DNA of 38,619 nt from a virus. The translations under genes were made by a program, and so were the position numbers. Below, piece after piece: positions 15,969-24,624 of this stretch. The first letter of the stretch is position 1. Every line of letters begins with the position of its first letter. The notes beneath the pieces are model-generated. The model did not search any database. It was not told the DNA's origin and was given only the letters and a program-made list of their open reading frames with translations. The stretch covers positions 1 to 38,619 of IMG/VR virus record IMGVR_UViG_3300037827_000484; one strand, written 5' to 3'.

Positions 15969-16613
15969 ATGCCTAACACATTCACTGATAATCCTCAAGC
16001 AGGTCATACTTTAGCAACAGATCAGCCCAATATTGAAGCTAACTTTCTTTATTTGGCCAATACTTTAGGAACATCCAATTCAAATAATGGAGATCATCAA
16101 ATATCTATAGGTGGTACTGATGCTGTTACATTTGAAGGAAGGCATAGACAAGTTTGTTTTAATAATAGACATGGATCTGCTCCTACTGTAGCAGGAATTG
16201 GCGACGGTACGAATGCTCTTTTATATGCAGATAATGGTAATGTTTTTTTCGGTAGTGTTACAGGTGCAGGAGCATTTCAGTTAACAACATATAATTCGGG
16301 AGCTAACTTTGGTGGTCATGCTACAATCGGTGGAAGTATAAATGCTGGATGGACATTTTTACCAGGTGGACTAATTTTGCAATATGGAACCGTACAAAGT
16401 CCGGGAGGAGGAGGAACAGTACAATTTCCCATTGCATTTCCTAATGCTCCTTTATCTATTACATTTTCAATTGTTACTGATACAGGTGGTTTGCATGGAT
16501 ACTGGATTAATAAAGATCTTCCAAATAGATTTACTCAAACACAATTTATATATACAGGAGATACTGCTTCAGCCTCTATTACTAATATGTTTTGGATGTG
16601 TATAGGTTATTAA
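15969..16613 (+). CDS. Fibre-type protein with gp53-like C-terminal domain
   Basis: 214 residues. The last 90 residues (GWTFLPGGLILQYGTVQS, then FPIAFPNAPLSITFS and a closing FWMCIGY) fit the gp53-like C-terminal receptor-binding domain of phage tail fibres. The first half is Gly/Asn-rich and beta. It likely forms trimeric fibres that touch the host. Its stop overlaps the next ATG (TAATG). Confidence 0.8.
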   Translation: MPNTFTDNPQAGHTLATDQPNIEANFLYLANTLGTSNSNNGDHQISIGGTDAVTFEGRHRQVCFNNRHGSAPTVAGIGDGTNALLYADNGNVFFGSVTGAGAFQLTTYNSGANFGGHATIGGSINAGWTFLPGGLILQYGTVQSPGGGGTVQFPIAFPNAPLSITFSIVTDTGGLHGYWINKDLPNRFTQTQFIYTGDTASASITNMFWMCIGY

Positions 16614-18667
16614 TGGGATATGAACCTAAAATGATCGCTCCTTTCGAGAATAGCGGTCTAAAAAAATGGTATAAACCTTGGATTACTGGTCCCACTGCAT
16701 TTCCTATTCTTCAAGATGCATATGCTAGAAGAGGTGTAGTAAGAAAAAGGGAAGGTACTAGATTACTTGCTTCATTTCCTGCCTCAGATAAGCCAGTTCA
16801 AGGCATCAAGAATTGGATTAATCCATCTACGTTAGGAGAAAGTTTAATAGCATTTAGTCTCACTAAGTCTTATCTTTTTAGTGATACATCACAAACATTT
16901 TCAAATATAACTCAGGTTAGTGATGGAGCCACTGCATTTTCTTTCGGGAATGGTACGAATGATTATTATTGGAGTAGTAATTTTGCAGGTTCCATGTGGT
17001 TAGCAAATGGAAAAGGATATACAACTGCTACTTTTCCAGCGGCAGCAAATGGTTTATTTTTTCTAACGTCTAATGGCGTAAATTCTTGGAATGTATTCAC
17101 TCCTCAAGTTGATGGAACTCCAAATTATTTGAATGGAGGGTTAATAATTTTGCCCTATAAGGGGAGATTAGTTGTTTTGAATACTATAGAAGGAAATGCA
17201 ACGGGAACAACCAATACATCTTATTCAAATAGAGCTAGATGGTCGCAATTAGGAACTCCTTATTATCCTACTTATAATAAAACAGGTGGCACAGGGCCTA
17301 TAACTCAACCGTCTCCTTTTGGAACAGATGTTAATGCTTGGAGAAGTGATATACCTGGAAGAGGTGGATTTATTGATGCAGATACTTCTCAAAGAATTGT
17401 GTCAGCAGAAATTATTAAAGACACGCTTATTGTGTTTTTCCAAAGGTCTACTTGGCGTTTAAGATATACAGGCAATGAAATTCTCCCTTTCATATGGGAA
17501 AGATTAAACACTCAGTATGGTTCTGAATCCACATATAGCAGTATTGCCTTTGATGAAGCGGCTCTTACATTTTCCAGATTTGGATGGATTGCTTCTGATA
17601 CTAATGACGTTGCTAGAATAGATCTTGATATTCCAGATGACTCATTTGCAATCGAAGGCACAAACACGAATATCTCTGGTCTTAATAAGGTGCAAGGGAT
17701 AAGAGATTTCTTCAGAAACTTTGCTTACTGGACTTATTTGCCAATTGGACAGACAAATTCCAATCAAATTTATGGTTATAATTATATAGATAAATCGTGG
17801 ACCGTCTTTAATCCTACAGTGCCCATCAATGTCTTTGGAACTTATCGCAATACTTCCGGAGATTTTACTTGGTCAGTCTTCAATGCTATTGATGATACTT
17901 GGGCCAATTATAATTCTCCAAATGACACTTGGGCTAATTTTGGAGCTGGACAAAATGAAGATTTTCCATATATTTTAGGTGGAGATTTAAATGGAAATGT
18001 CTATCTAATGTTCGAATTTTTTCAATCTCCCACTACTGATAATGGCACAAATTTCAACTTCAGCATATTTACCAAGAGATTCAATCCTTATATTGAAGGT
18101 GGGCATAAATGTCGTTTAGGATTTGTAGATTTATATTGCACTGCTTTAGTCGGAGGAGAAATAACGGTAAATCATTTTGTCGATGATCAAGAAACTCCTG
18201 TCATTACTAAAACAGTGGAATTGTTTTCTAGAGGTGTTGTAGCCATTTCTACCGTTACAGTAGGAGCTACGACGACTATAACCACAAAAACAGATCATGA
18301 ACTTGTCGTAGGTGAATTTGTTACAATTTCTGACATTGTAGGATCTGTAGGCACTATATTGAATAATAATACTTATCTAGTCAGTGTCGTATCTTCTACT
18401 ACAACTTTTACGATCACAGATGCTAAAGGAAATAATATAAATACATCTGGATACGCATATATTCAGGCAGGATATGTCTATAATGCTGATCTAGAAGAGG
18501 GAGATTCTAAATACACAAGAATTTATCTAGGTGCAACTGGATATATGCATCAAATAGAATTTACATTATCTGAGAACCAAGTTGCTGATATCGTTAAAGG
18601 TGCTGCTCAATTCGAAATGCAGGGTTTAGTGGTATGGACAAGGAGAATGGGGAGGATTAGAGGATGA
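16613..18667 (+). CDS. Tail hub / DNA-stabilisation-like protein
   Basis: 684 residues. The N-terminus (FPILQDAYARRGVVRKREGTRLLASFP) and the beta-propeller-like middle, with LPYKGRLVVLN and RRGRLVVLN-type strands, resemble podovirus tail-hub proteins of the P22 gp10 / T7 gp12 kind, which close the portal channel. Near residue 545 there is an FCCH-like beta module (TITTKTDHELVVGEFVTI). Start 16613 is coupled to the upstream stop. The next gene starts as ATGA on its end. Confidence 0.7.
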   Translation: MGYEPKMIAPFENSGLKKWYKPWITGPTAFPILQDAYARRGVVRKREGTRLLASFPASDKPVQGIKNWINPSTLGESLIAFSLTKSYLFSDTSQTFSNITQVSDGATAFSFGNGTNDYYWSSNFAGSMWLANGKGYTTATFPAAANGLFFLTSNGVNSWNVFTPQVDGTPNYLNGGLIILPYKGRLVVLNTIEGNATGTTNTSYSNRARWSQLGTPYYPTYNKTGGTGPITQPSPFGTDVNAWRSDIPGRGGFIDADTSQRIVSAEIIKDTLIVFFQRSTWRLRYTGNEILPFIWERLNTQYGSESTYSSIAFDEAALTFSRFGWIASDTNDVARIDLDIPDDSFAIEGTNTNISGLNKVQGIRDFFRNFAYWTYLPIGQTNSNQIYGYNYIDKSWTVFNPTVPINVFGTYRNTSGDFTWSVFNAIDDTWANYNSPNDTWANFGAGQNEDFPYILGGDLNGNVYLMFEFFQSPTTDNGTNFNFSIFTKRFNPYIEGGHKCRLGFVDLYCTALVGGEITVNHFVDDQETPVITKTVELFSRGVVAISTVTVGATTTITTKTDHELVVGEFVTISDIVGSVGTILNNNTYLVSVVSSTTTFTITDAKGNNINTSGYAYIQAGYVYNADLEEGDSKYTRIYLGATGYMHQIEFTLSENQVADIVKGAAQFEMQGLVVWTRRMGRIRG

Positions 18668-19200
18668 CATTAGGCCCTTCCAATGCACAATCAAGCTATC
18701 TGCCAATTGAATTTGATATTCCTAACGATGAAAAAACATCAAGAGAATTAATCTCGAAAAGAGAACGCTTAACTTCATCGATAGTGAATATAAAAGAAAA
18801 TGGACAATATGAGACTACTGAACTTTTGACAGCTCAGCAATGGTTCAATCCTAATGTTTCTCAGGCTACCAGTACAACATCTCCAAGACAACCTAGATAT
18901 TCATTTAGAAAAGTTTTTGATTTTGTAGCATTAAATGGTGGACCTTTGTTAGTTGCAACAACCTATTCCTTTCCCCATGGAATCACCGGAATAACTATTC
19001 CTACAAGGATTTTCGGAACAGCTACAACTTCTACGGGAAAATACTATCCTTTGCCTTTTGTTTCTGCTACACTAAATACAGATGAAATAGAGATGTATGC
19101 GACTGCTACTAATGTGGTGATAGTTACTGATTTAACGATCGACGGTGGAGCAAATACTTTGACGCAAGCATATTTTGTATTTGAATTTTTAAAAACTTAG
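18664..19200 (+). CDS. Tail-associated structural protein
   Basis: 178 residues: a helical N-terminal 50 residues and a beta-rich remainder (YSFRKVFDFVALNGGPLLV ... YSFPHGITGI). The HGI segment and overall pattern resemble small phage tail-tip or fibre-attachment proteins. It overlaps the hub gene by ATGA. Function inferred from position. Confidence 0.6.
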   Translation: MTLGPSNAQSSYLPIEFDIPNDEKTSRELISKRERLTSSIVNIKENGQYETTELLTAQQWFNPNVSQATSTTSPRQPRYSFRKVFDFVALNGGPLLVATTYSFPHGITGITIPTRIFGTATTSTGKYYPLPFVSATLNTDEIEMYATATNVVIVTDLTIDGGANTLTQAYFVFEFLKT

Positions 19201-19207
19201 GTAATTT

Positions 19208-19765
19208 ATGGCTAATTTTGGTGAATTTCTTTTCGGTAATGATACTAAGATGAAAGCGTTTAATAAAGATGCTTTGGCTAAATTAATGCAATTAATACAA
19301 AATGGAGGAGTAGGAAATAGTCCTTTATATCAACAAGGTAGTAATTTTTTACAAAGTTTATATTCTAATGATCCTGAAGGGTTTAAACATTTTGAAGCAC
19401 CTTTTGTAGAAAACTTTGAACAAAACATTGCACCTGGTATTGCCGAAAGATTTACAGGAGGATTGGGATATGGAGGAACAGGAGCAGGTGCTTATAGTTC
19501 TAGTGCACTACAGAATTCATTAGCACAAGCAGGAAGAGGTTTACAAACTGATTTAGCTTCATTGCGTGGAGGCCTACAAATGCAAGGTTTAAGCCAAGGG
19601 TTAAATTATGCTCAAGCGCCTTATCAGGAATTATTAAATGCTCTTAAAGCTCTTCAAGGTCAATATTATGAAATACCTGGCCAAGAAGGTCTTGTACAGG
19701 GCGCAGTTAAAAAATTCGCACAAGGTGCCGGAATGACTGCTGGAGCTTCGGCAGGAGGTATATAA
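19208..19765 (+). CDS. Internal/ejection protein 1
   Basis: 185 residues, Gly/Ala/Gln-rich and helical, with GLGYGGTGAGAYSSSALQ in the middle. This matches, in composition and place after the tail hub, the first of three ejection proteins of P22-like podoviruses, which leave the virion with the DNA and form a channel. Its stop overlaps the next ATG. No direct sequence motif proves it. Confidence 0.6.
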   Translation: MANFGEFLFGNDTKMKAFNKDALAKLMQLIQNGGVGNSPLYQQGSNFLQSLYSNDPEGFKHFEAPFVENFEQNIAPGIAERFTGGLGYGGTGAGAYSSSALQNSLAQAGRGLQTDLASLRGGLQMQGLSQGLNYAQAPYQELLNALKALQGQYYEIPGQEGLVQGAVKKFAQGAGMTAGASAGGI

Positions 19766-20955
19766 TGGTACATGTAGCAACCCCAAGACCGTCCATAGGA
19801 GCTGCATTAGGAGAAGCATTAGGATCATATGGGGCAAGACAACTCCATCAGCATGTTTCAAGTAAAAATGAGCAGGAACAAAAATCTAAATTCAATCAAG
19901 CTTTACAAGATGCTGAAGAAATTTTCACAAACCCTAATCTGACACAAGAACAAAAATTATTTGGTCTTAATAATGCACTACGCGAGCATCCTGAACTTGC
20001 AAAAAATCTTATAAGTCAATCACAAAATCAACAGAAAATTGATGTATCTAAGCAAAAATTAGGACAAGGACAGCAGTTATTTAGTCAATTATTTGGAACG
20101 AATCAACCGCAATCGAATCAACAGAATCAGCAACAAAATCAAGCTTTGCCTCAACAGCAGCAGCAAATTGATCCGCAGAATCCATCTTCCTGGCCAGAAG
20201 AATTAGTGAATAAAGCTAGAGCATTTGCTGGACAACCTGGGGATTCTGGCATTATTGGGCAAATGGCTGAGAATGAATTTCAAAACAGATTAAAAGATAA
20301 GTCGCGCTCTTGGGAATTAGAAGATCTTGCCAGAAAAGAAGAGACAGAAGTTTCTAAGCCAATTTTACTTGAGCTTAATGAAGCCAGAAAAAATATTCCT
20401 CTTCAAGAACAAGCGATTGAAGATATAAAAAATACTTCTCCAGAAGTTGGATGGCAGGATTATATCGCTGATGTAACCGGCTATGAGCCTTTAAGATCTG
20501 CTAAAGGAGCAAAATTAAAAACAGCACTCAAGGATTTCTTTCTATCAGATCTTTCCAGAGCTGGTGCGCGCCCTAATCAATGGATAGAACAACAACTAGC
20601 GGATGCTTTGCCCAAATTAGGAAGATCAGCTGAAGCAAATTTGACCGTAGCTGAAGGAATGAATTTTAAAGTAGATTTAGCAAAAAAAAGAATAGAAATA
20701 ATTGATAAATTGGCTGAAGAAGATAAGAAAAAATATGGCTATGTAAAAGGAGACATAGACTCAAGAGCGTATAAGGAAATGCTTCCCTATGTTAAATATA
20801 GACAAACTGAATTGAGAAATTCCATAAGAAAAATTCAAAAAGAAAATAACACAAAAAAAATGACGCCAGAAATAGCTTTAAATTATTTGAATAAAGCCAA
20901 AGGAAATAGAGAAGAAGCTGAAAAATTAGCAAGGAATGAGGGGTATGAATTCTAA
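19765..20955 (+). CDS. Internal/ejection protein 2
   Basis: 396 residues, long helical regions with a Gln/Asn-rich low-complexity stretch at about 96-140. The C-terminal part is Lys/Glu-rich coiled coil ending in an EEAEKLARNEGYEF helix. Position and composition fit a P22-like ejection protein. Its end overlaps the next gene. Confidence 0.6.
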   Translation: MVHVATPRPSIGAALGEALGSYGARQLHQHVSSKNEQEQKSKFNQALQDAEEIFTNPNLTQEQKLFGLNNALREHPELAKNLISQSQNQQKIDVSKQKLGQGQQLFSQLFGTNQPQSNQQNQQQNQALPQQQQQIDPQNPSSWPEELVNKARAFAGQPGDSGIIGQMAENEFQNRLKDKSRSWELEDLARKEETEVSKPILLELNEARKNIPLQEQAIEDIKNTSPEVGWQDYIADVTGYEPLRSAKGAKLKTALKDFFLSDLSRAGARPNQWIEQQLADALPKLGRSAEANLTVAEGMNFKVDLAKKRIEIIDKLAEEDKKKYGYVKGDIDSRAYKEMLPYVKYRQTELRNSIRKIQKENNTKKMTPEIALNYLNKAKGNREEAEKLARNEGYEF

Positions 20956-22243
20956 TGCTTTTGATGTTGCTCAACAATTATATCAAAAGAAATCTTCAAA
21001 TCAAACTACTTCCAATCCTTTTGACGTAGCTGAAAGACAATTTAATCAAAAGTTAATAGAAAATGAAGATGAAAATGACATTCAAAGAGAAATTGAAAGA
21101 AGCCAAGCACAACTTACATCTAGATCTCTAGAAGCTGTTGTCGGATTGCCTTCGGACTTAATTAATTTTGCAGGAAATCTTTTAGGATTTGACCCTAATC
21201 TTCCTGGGTCACAAAAATTAAGAGAAGTCAGTGAAAATTTGACTCAAGGCTATACGAAACCTAAAAATGAAATGGAAGAAAGGACAGGGGAACTATTTCA
21301 GGATATATCCTTAATGGCTCTTCCAGGCGCTAAACATTATAGCTTTGCTAGAAATTTAGGAATCCCAATTGTTGGAAATCTAGTTAAAGAAGGATTGAAA
21401 TATAACAATGCTGACGATAAATCTCAAGCTTATGGAAAAATCGGCACCATGATAGCATTAGATTTAATGTCTGGAAGAAAAGGCGGTGCAAAAGCATATG
21501 TAAGTAGTCTTTTTAAGAAATCAGAGGAATCGATTCCTAAAGGTGTTTCCATTAAAGCAACTGATTTAGAAAAATCTTTGAATAATTTAGAAAGATCGTT
21601 AACTATGGGAGGGTCGCGTCCAACAACAAAAAAAGCTCTTGAAAAAGTTGGAGAAATAAAGAAAGAAATAAAAAATGGAAAAATAGATGCAAAGAGATTA
21701 GCTGCTTTTCGTCCTTCAATCAATGAAGCTATAGAAGAACTCGGAGGCTTTCAATTGGAAGTTCCAAAAAAACTGAAACCACAAGCTATTAGAAATTTGA
21801 ATGAGGTAAAAGGACAGGTCATTAAAACATTGGAACAATATGGAGAAAATCTTAATCCTGAATATTTGAAGTATAGTAAATCAGCTAATGAATCTTATGC
21901 GGCATTGCAGAAAAGTAATTTGATCGCAAATTTCTTGAGAGATAAAGTTCCATATTCACCCAAAAGCAAAGCAGTACAGTCTTTATTTTCATTTGCTCCG
22001 CATGCAGGTGCCCTTGGTTTAATTAAACTAAGTCCTGCTGCGAGTGCTGGGGCAGCAGCTGGCATAGTAGGATATCAGGGTGTAAAAGTTTTACATCAGA
22101 TTATGAATAGCCCAACACTAAGAAAATATTATCAAGATGTTTTAAAATCGGCATCAGCAGGAAATGTGCCTCATACAGTTAGAAGTTTAAAGGCATTGGA
22201 TAAAGCTCTTAAGGCTCAGGAGATTGATCAGGAGGAAAAATAA
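20945..22243 (+). CDS. Internal/ejection protein 3
   Basis: 432 residues from ATG 20945. The N-terminus repeats a short motif, NAFDVAQQLYQKK then NPFDVAERQFNQK. A hydrophobic segment near 350-385 (LGLIKLSPAASAGAAAGIVG) could insert in a membrane, as expected of a DNA-ejection channel protein. Third in a row of helical proteins after the tail hub. Its 3' end is overlapped by a possible reverse-strand peptide gene. Confidence 0.6.
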   Translation: MNSNAFDVAQQLYQKKSSNQTTSNPFDVAERQFNQKLIENEDENDIQREIERSQAQLTSRSLEAVVGLPSDLINFAGNLLGFDPNLPGSQKLREVSENLTQGYTKPKNEMEERTGELFQDISLMALPGAKHYSFARNLGIPIVGNLVKEGLKYNNADDKSQAYGKIGTMIALDLMSGRKGGAKAYVSSLFKKSEESIPKGVSIKATDLEKSLNNLERSLTMGGSRPTTKKALEKVGEIKKEIKNGKIDAKRLAAFRPSINEAIEELGGFQLEVPKKLKPQAIRNLNEVKGQVIKTLEQYGENLNPEYLKYSKSANESYAALQKSNLIANFLRDKVPYSPKSKAVQSLFSFAPHAGALGLIKLSPAASAGAAAGIVGYQGVKVLHQIMNSPTLRKYYQDVLKSASAGNVPHTVRSLKALDKALKAQEIDQEEK

Positions 22244-22286
22244 TAACTAATAAAACAAATGCTAACACATAAAGAATCAATTCCAT
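22209..22286 (-). CDS. Possible 25-residue hydrophobic peptide
   Basis: Starts MELILYVLAFVLLVII, a single membrane span, then a short Pro/acidic tail. AAGGA lies about nine bases upstream. It is the last frame of the reverse-strand membrane-protein cluster and overlaps the end of the + strand ejection gene. Small size makes it uncertain. Confidence 0.35.
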   Translation of the reverse strand: MELILYVLAFVLLVIIFPPDQSPEP

Positions 22287-22287
22287 G

Positions 22288-22467
22288 TTATTTTTTTCCT
22301 TCATTAGCCAATAATTCATTAGGCAATATTTTTTGAGTTACGAGTATTGTTTTAATGATCAAAACGTCTTTTTCTAGAGAATTTATTTTTTCATTCACTG
22401 TCCAAAAACATAAAGCAAATGATCCTAAAATCACAACTGTGTCCGCGTGTTTTTTAAACCAATCCAT
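22288..22467 (-). CDS. MDW-type small membrane protein
   Basis: 59 residues starting MDWFKKHADTVVILGSF, one membrane span (about 11-23), then a helical tail. AGGAG precedes its ATG. It shares MDW/MEW start, single span and short helical tail with the proteins at 22469, 22755 and 6994, so all four look like one family. The cluster might make a set of holin-like or membrane-modulating proteins, but function is unknown. Confidence 0.6.
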   Translation of the reverse strand: MDWFKKHADTVVILGSFALCFWTVNEKINSLEKDVLIIKTILVTQKILPNELLANEGKK

Positions 22468-22468
22468 G

Positions 22469-22753
22469 TTATTTCTCCTCCTTTTCCGTCAGACCATATG
22501 CTTTATTAATTAAAATGTTATAAAGTCCGTCCAAACGCATGTTCATTAATTTTGACTCACGAGAAAGTTCTTCCCATTTTTTTTCAAAACTTTCAAACGT
22601 TTTTTCGTGTTGATCAAATCTTTTTTCGTGTAGCTCAAATCTTTTTTCGTGTAACTCTATGTCTTTACGGATATCTTTCAACATAAATTTAATCAGGCCA
22701 AACATACCCCCCAGAATTGATATGATTCCGACGATGGTTTGAATCCATTCCAT
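22469..22753 (-). CDS. MEW-type membrane protein with heptad repeats
   Basis: 94 residues: MEWIQ, a membrane span (IVGIISILGGMFGLIKFML), then about four heptads (ELHEKRF, DQHEKTF and variants) forming a coiled coil, and a final helix. The heptads are encoded by 21-bp near-perfect DNA repeats. It should oligomerise with the coil on one membrane side. AGAGGGAAG upstream of the start is a plausible ribosome binding site. Confidence 0.7.
   Translation of the reverse strand: MEWIQTIVGIISILGGMFGLIKFMLKDIRKDIELHEKRFELHEKRFDQHEKTFESFEKKWEELSRESKLMNMRLDGLYNILINKAYGLTEKEEK
22600..22662. repeat. 21-bp tandem repeat, three units
   Basis: TTTTTTCGTGT recurs at 22600, 22621 and 22642 with TGATCAAATC or AGCTCAAATC between. 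The period of 21 keeps frame and encodes one heptad each in the MEW protein. It points to growth of the coiled coil by unit duplication. Confidence 0.8.
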
Positions 22754-22754
22754 A

Positions 22755-22943
22755 TTATTTTCTTCCCTCTCTCAGTAGATCATAGAATTTTTGATCTACT
22801 TCTTTCCTAAGATCAATAAACATTTGATAAAGTTGATCAGTTCGTGCGGTTTGTGTTTTCATATCTTCTCTAATATCCCTGTGTATGAAGTATGCAGATC
22901 CTATTACAGTAATTATAATTGACAAAGTTTGAACCCAATCCAT
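22755..22943 (-). CDS. MDW-type small membrane protein
   Basis: 62 residues starting MDWVQ, with one span (LSIIITVIGSAYFI) and an acidic/basic helical tail (EVDQKFYDLLREG). Start 22943 is chosen over an upstream in-frame codon at 23006 because AAGGAG lies just before it and a good promoter (22978-23006) would start transcription inside the longer frame. First gene of the reverse-strand cluster. Confidence 0.7.
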   Translation of the reverse strand: MDWVQTLSIIITVIGSAYFIHRDIREDMKTQTARTDQLYQMFIDLRKEVDQKFYDLLREGRK

Positions 22944-22977
22944 TTTCGTATCTCCTTCGTGTTTTCCGCATAATCTT

Positions 22978-23006
22978 ATCATATCACATAGATCTTTCCT
23001 AGACAA
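22978..23006 (-). promoter_or_regulatory. Reverse-strand promoter for the membrane cluster
   Basis: On the minus strand, TTGTCT (23006-23001), a 17-base spacer, and TATGAT (22983-22978; five of six to consensus). Transcription would begin about 30 bases before the ATG at 22943. Confidence 0.6.
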
Positions 23007-23036
23007 ATTTGGTGCAAAAAAATGATTTAAAAGCTA

Positions 23037-23065
23037 GTCATACAGTTGAAATTTCAAACTGACAA
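23037..23065 (-). promoter_or_regulatory. Second reverse promoter with palindrome in its spacer
   Basis: TTGTCA (23065-23060), 17-base spacer, TATGAC (23042-23037) on the minus strand. The spacer is almost exactly the near-palindrome CAGTTGAAATTTCAAACTG (23043-23061). A protein bound there would block this promoter, and may also affect the + strand gene at 23086. Confidence 0.45.
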
Positions 23066-23085
23066 AAACACTATGAGGTGTATAT

Positions 23086-23775
23086 ATGAGCGGCAAAAAC
23101 CCACTAGGTCTAGGAAAGGAACCACAAGCTTACGAGGGCATAAATATTATCGTGCCTGTAGGTGGATGGCAATTAATCAAAGCTAAAAGAGATCCAACTA
23201 CTAACGATAAGAAATATCCTGTTGGTGCAATGTGGGTCAATACAGTTTCACAAAACGTTTGGATTCAAACTCAACCAGCTGGCGTATGGTCTGAAATTAT
23301 TGCGGGTGGTGGAGACGTATCCTCTATCGCAGGAACAGCTAATCAAATTACAGCATCATCTTCAACCGGAGCCGTTACTTTAAGTGTTCCTGCTACTTTT
23401 ACATCTCCTGGAAGCGTTACAGCAACTACCGGTGCAATTACCGCAACAAATGGTAACTTGGTTTTCGGAACTGCTGGAAATAAGATTGTTTCGACAAGTG
23501 TGGGAACTACGACAGCTGCGGGCGCTAATAGCTTTGGTAGTGTGACTTTAGTTGGTGGCACCGCAACAGTTGCAACTACAGCAGTTACAGCCTCTTCTCT
23601 TATCTTTCTATCAAGACAAAGCATTGGATCTACTGGAGCAGCTGCATTGGGACAATTGACAGTAGGAACTATTACAGCAGCCACATCTTTCGTTATCAAT
23701 GCTAACGTGACTGCTACCGCTACATCATTAGCAACAACGGACGTTTCAGTAGTTTCGTGGATGATAGTAAACTAA
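23086..23775 (+). CDS. Fibre/adhesin protein, short
   Basis: 229 residues. A 75-residue N-terminal part (WQLIKAKRDPTTNDKKYPVG then WVNTVSQNVWIQ) is shared with the large fibre at 24624 and may anchor both to the virion. The rest is a Ser/Thr/Ala/Gly beta repeat region of phage fibres. GAGGTG precedes the start. Likely a tail-fibre subunit. Confidence 0.7.
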   Translation: MSGKNPLGLGKEPQAYEGINIIVPVGGWQLIKAKRDPTTNDKKYPVGAMWVNTVSQNVWIQTQPAGVWSEIIAGGGDVSSIAGTANQITASSSTGAVTLSVPATFTSPGSVTATTGAITATNGNLVFGTAGNKIVSTSVGTTTAAGANSFGSVTLVGGTATVATTAVTASSLIFLSRQSIGSTGAAALGQLTVGTITAATSFVINANVTATATSLATTDVSVVSWMIVN

Positions 23776-23785
23776 GAGGTGACAA

Positions 23786-24157
23786 ATGGTTTTTTCAAAA
23801 ATAGCTGGGTTTGATGTCATCAGAACGTTGGGTTTTGCTTCAATATCATCAACTTATGCAGCTGTAGGAACTGCATTTGCACATAAAGTAAGAGCTTTTT
23901 CCTTTGTAAATGCTACGGCTGGTGATATGTTCTTCACTTTTACTAATGGATCAACTCCGGCTTCTGATGGAACAGCAGACGCAATCTTTGTTCCTACGGC
24001 CACAGTAAGGGTATATGATGTCTCGGCAAATTCTAGTCATTTAACGAATGATCCAGCTTTTGTTTTACCTGAAGGGACACAAGTTTGGGTGAGATCTTCT
24101 ACCGCAGCAACATCAAAGGGTGTCTATGTAGAATGTTTAATCGCAGTAGGTGAATAA
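23786..24157 (+). CDS. Small fibre-associated protein
   Basis: 123 residues, beta-rich (FTNGSTPASDGTADAIFVP ... WVRSSTAATSKGVYVECLI), like small phage decoration or fibre-cap proteins. Preceded by GAGGTGA. Its stop overlaps the next ATG (TAATG). No certain family. Confidence 0.6.
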   Translation: MVFSKIAGFDVIRTLGFASISSTYAAVGTAFAHKVRAFSFVNATAGDMFFTFTNGSTPASDGTADAIFVPTATVRVYDVSANSSHLTNDPAFVLPEGTQVWVRSSTAATSKGVYVECLIAVGE

Positions 24158-24624
24158 TGAGTCAAAGTTCAGTGCTTACTTTACCAACAGCCGTACTGTT
24201 GATTAATAATACAGGAATCCCTCCTGTTTCTGGAACTCTTGGTGAACAAATAAGACAATTCACTCCTCAAGGATCTGCCATTGCATTGTCAGAATCATCT
24301 GTAAATACGTTAGCAAGTGTAACATTAACTCCAGGTATTTGGGATATGACAGCAGTTGCAAGTTTTACCACTTCTGATATTACTGGTACCTGTCTCATAG
24401 CAGGAATTTCTACAACTAATAATTCATTCACGGGTTCAACGGTTGGAGATACTTTATTTTATGAGAATGCACTTCCTCAAAATGGAGCAGATGAATCCAT
24501 CGTGATTCCAACTCATCGAGTCAACGTTACGACTAATACCACTTATTATTTAGTTGCAAAAGCAATTTTTAGCTCAGGCACTATTAGTGGATATGGAAGA
24601 ATCTCTGGTGTGAGGGTTTGTTAA
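24157..24624 (+). CDS. Fibre tip-type protein
   Basis: 155 residues. SGTLGEQIRQF, then VNTLASVTLTPGIWDMTA, matches the C-terminal domain of the beta-helix protein at 26579 (GFLGEQIRSY ... TVASIVLTAGVWDISG). I know similar LGE-x-I ... L-T-A-G-x-W-D domains at the ends of phage fibres. So this gene is a stand-alone copy of a fibre head domain. Coupled by TAATG on both sides. Confidence 0.75.
   Translation: MSQSSVLTLPTAVLLINNTGIPPVSGTLGEQIRQFTPQGSAIALSESSVNTLASVTLTPGIWDMTAVASFTTSDITGTCLIAGISTTNNSFTGSTVGDTLFYENALPQNGADESIVIPTHRVNVTTNTTYYLVAKAIFSSGTISGYGRISGVRVC

Noticed and set aside
23343-23699. 118-residue reverse-strand frame in the fibre gene
   Set aside because: It is a mirror of a Thr/Ala/Ser/Val-rich repeat coding region and has no ribosome binding site; similar shadows occur at 25697 and 26728.
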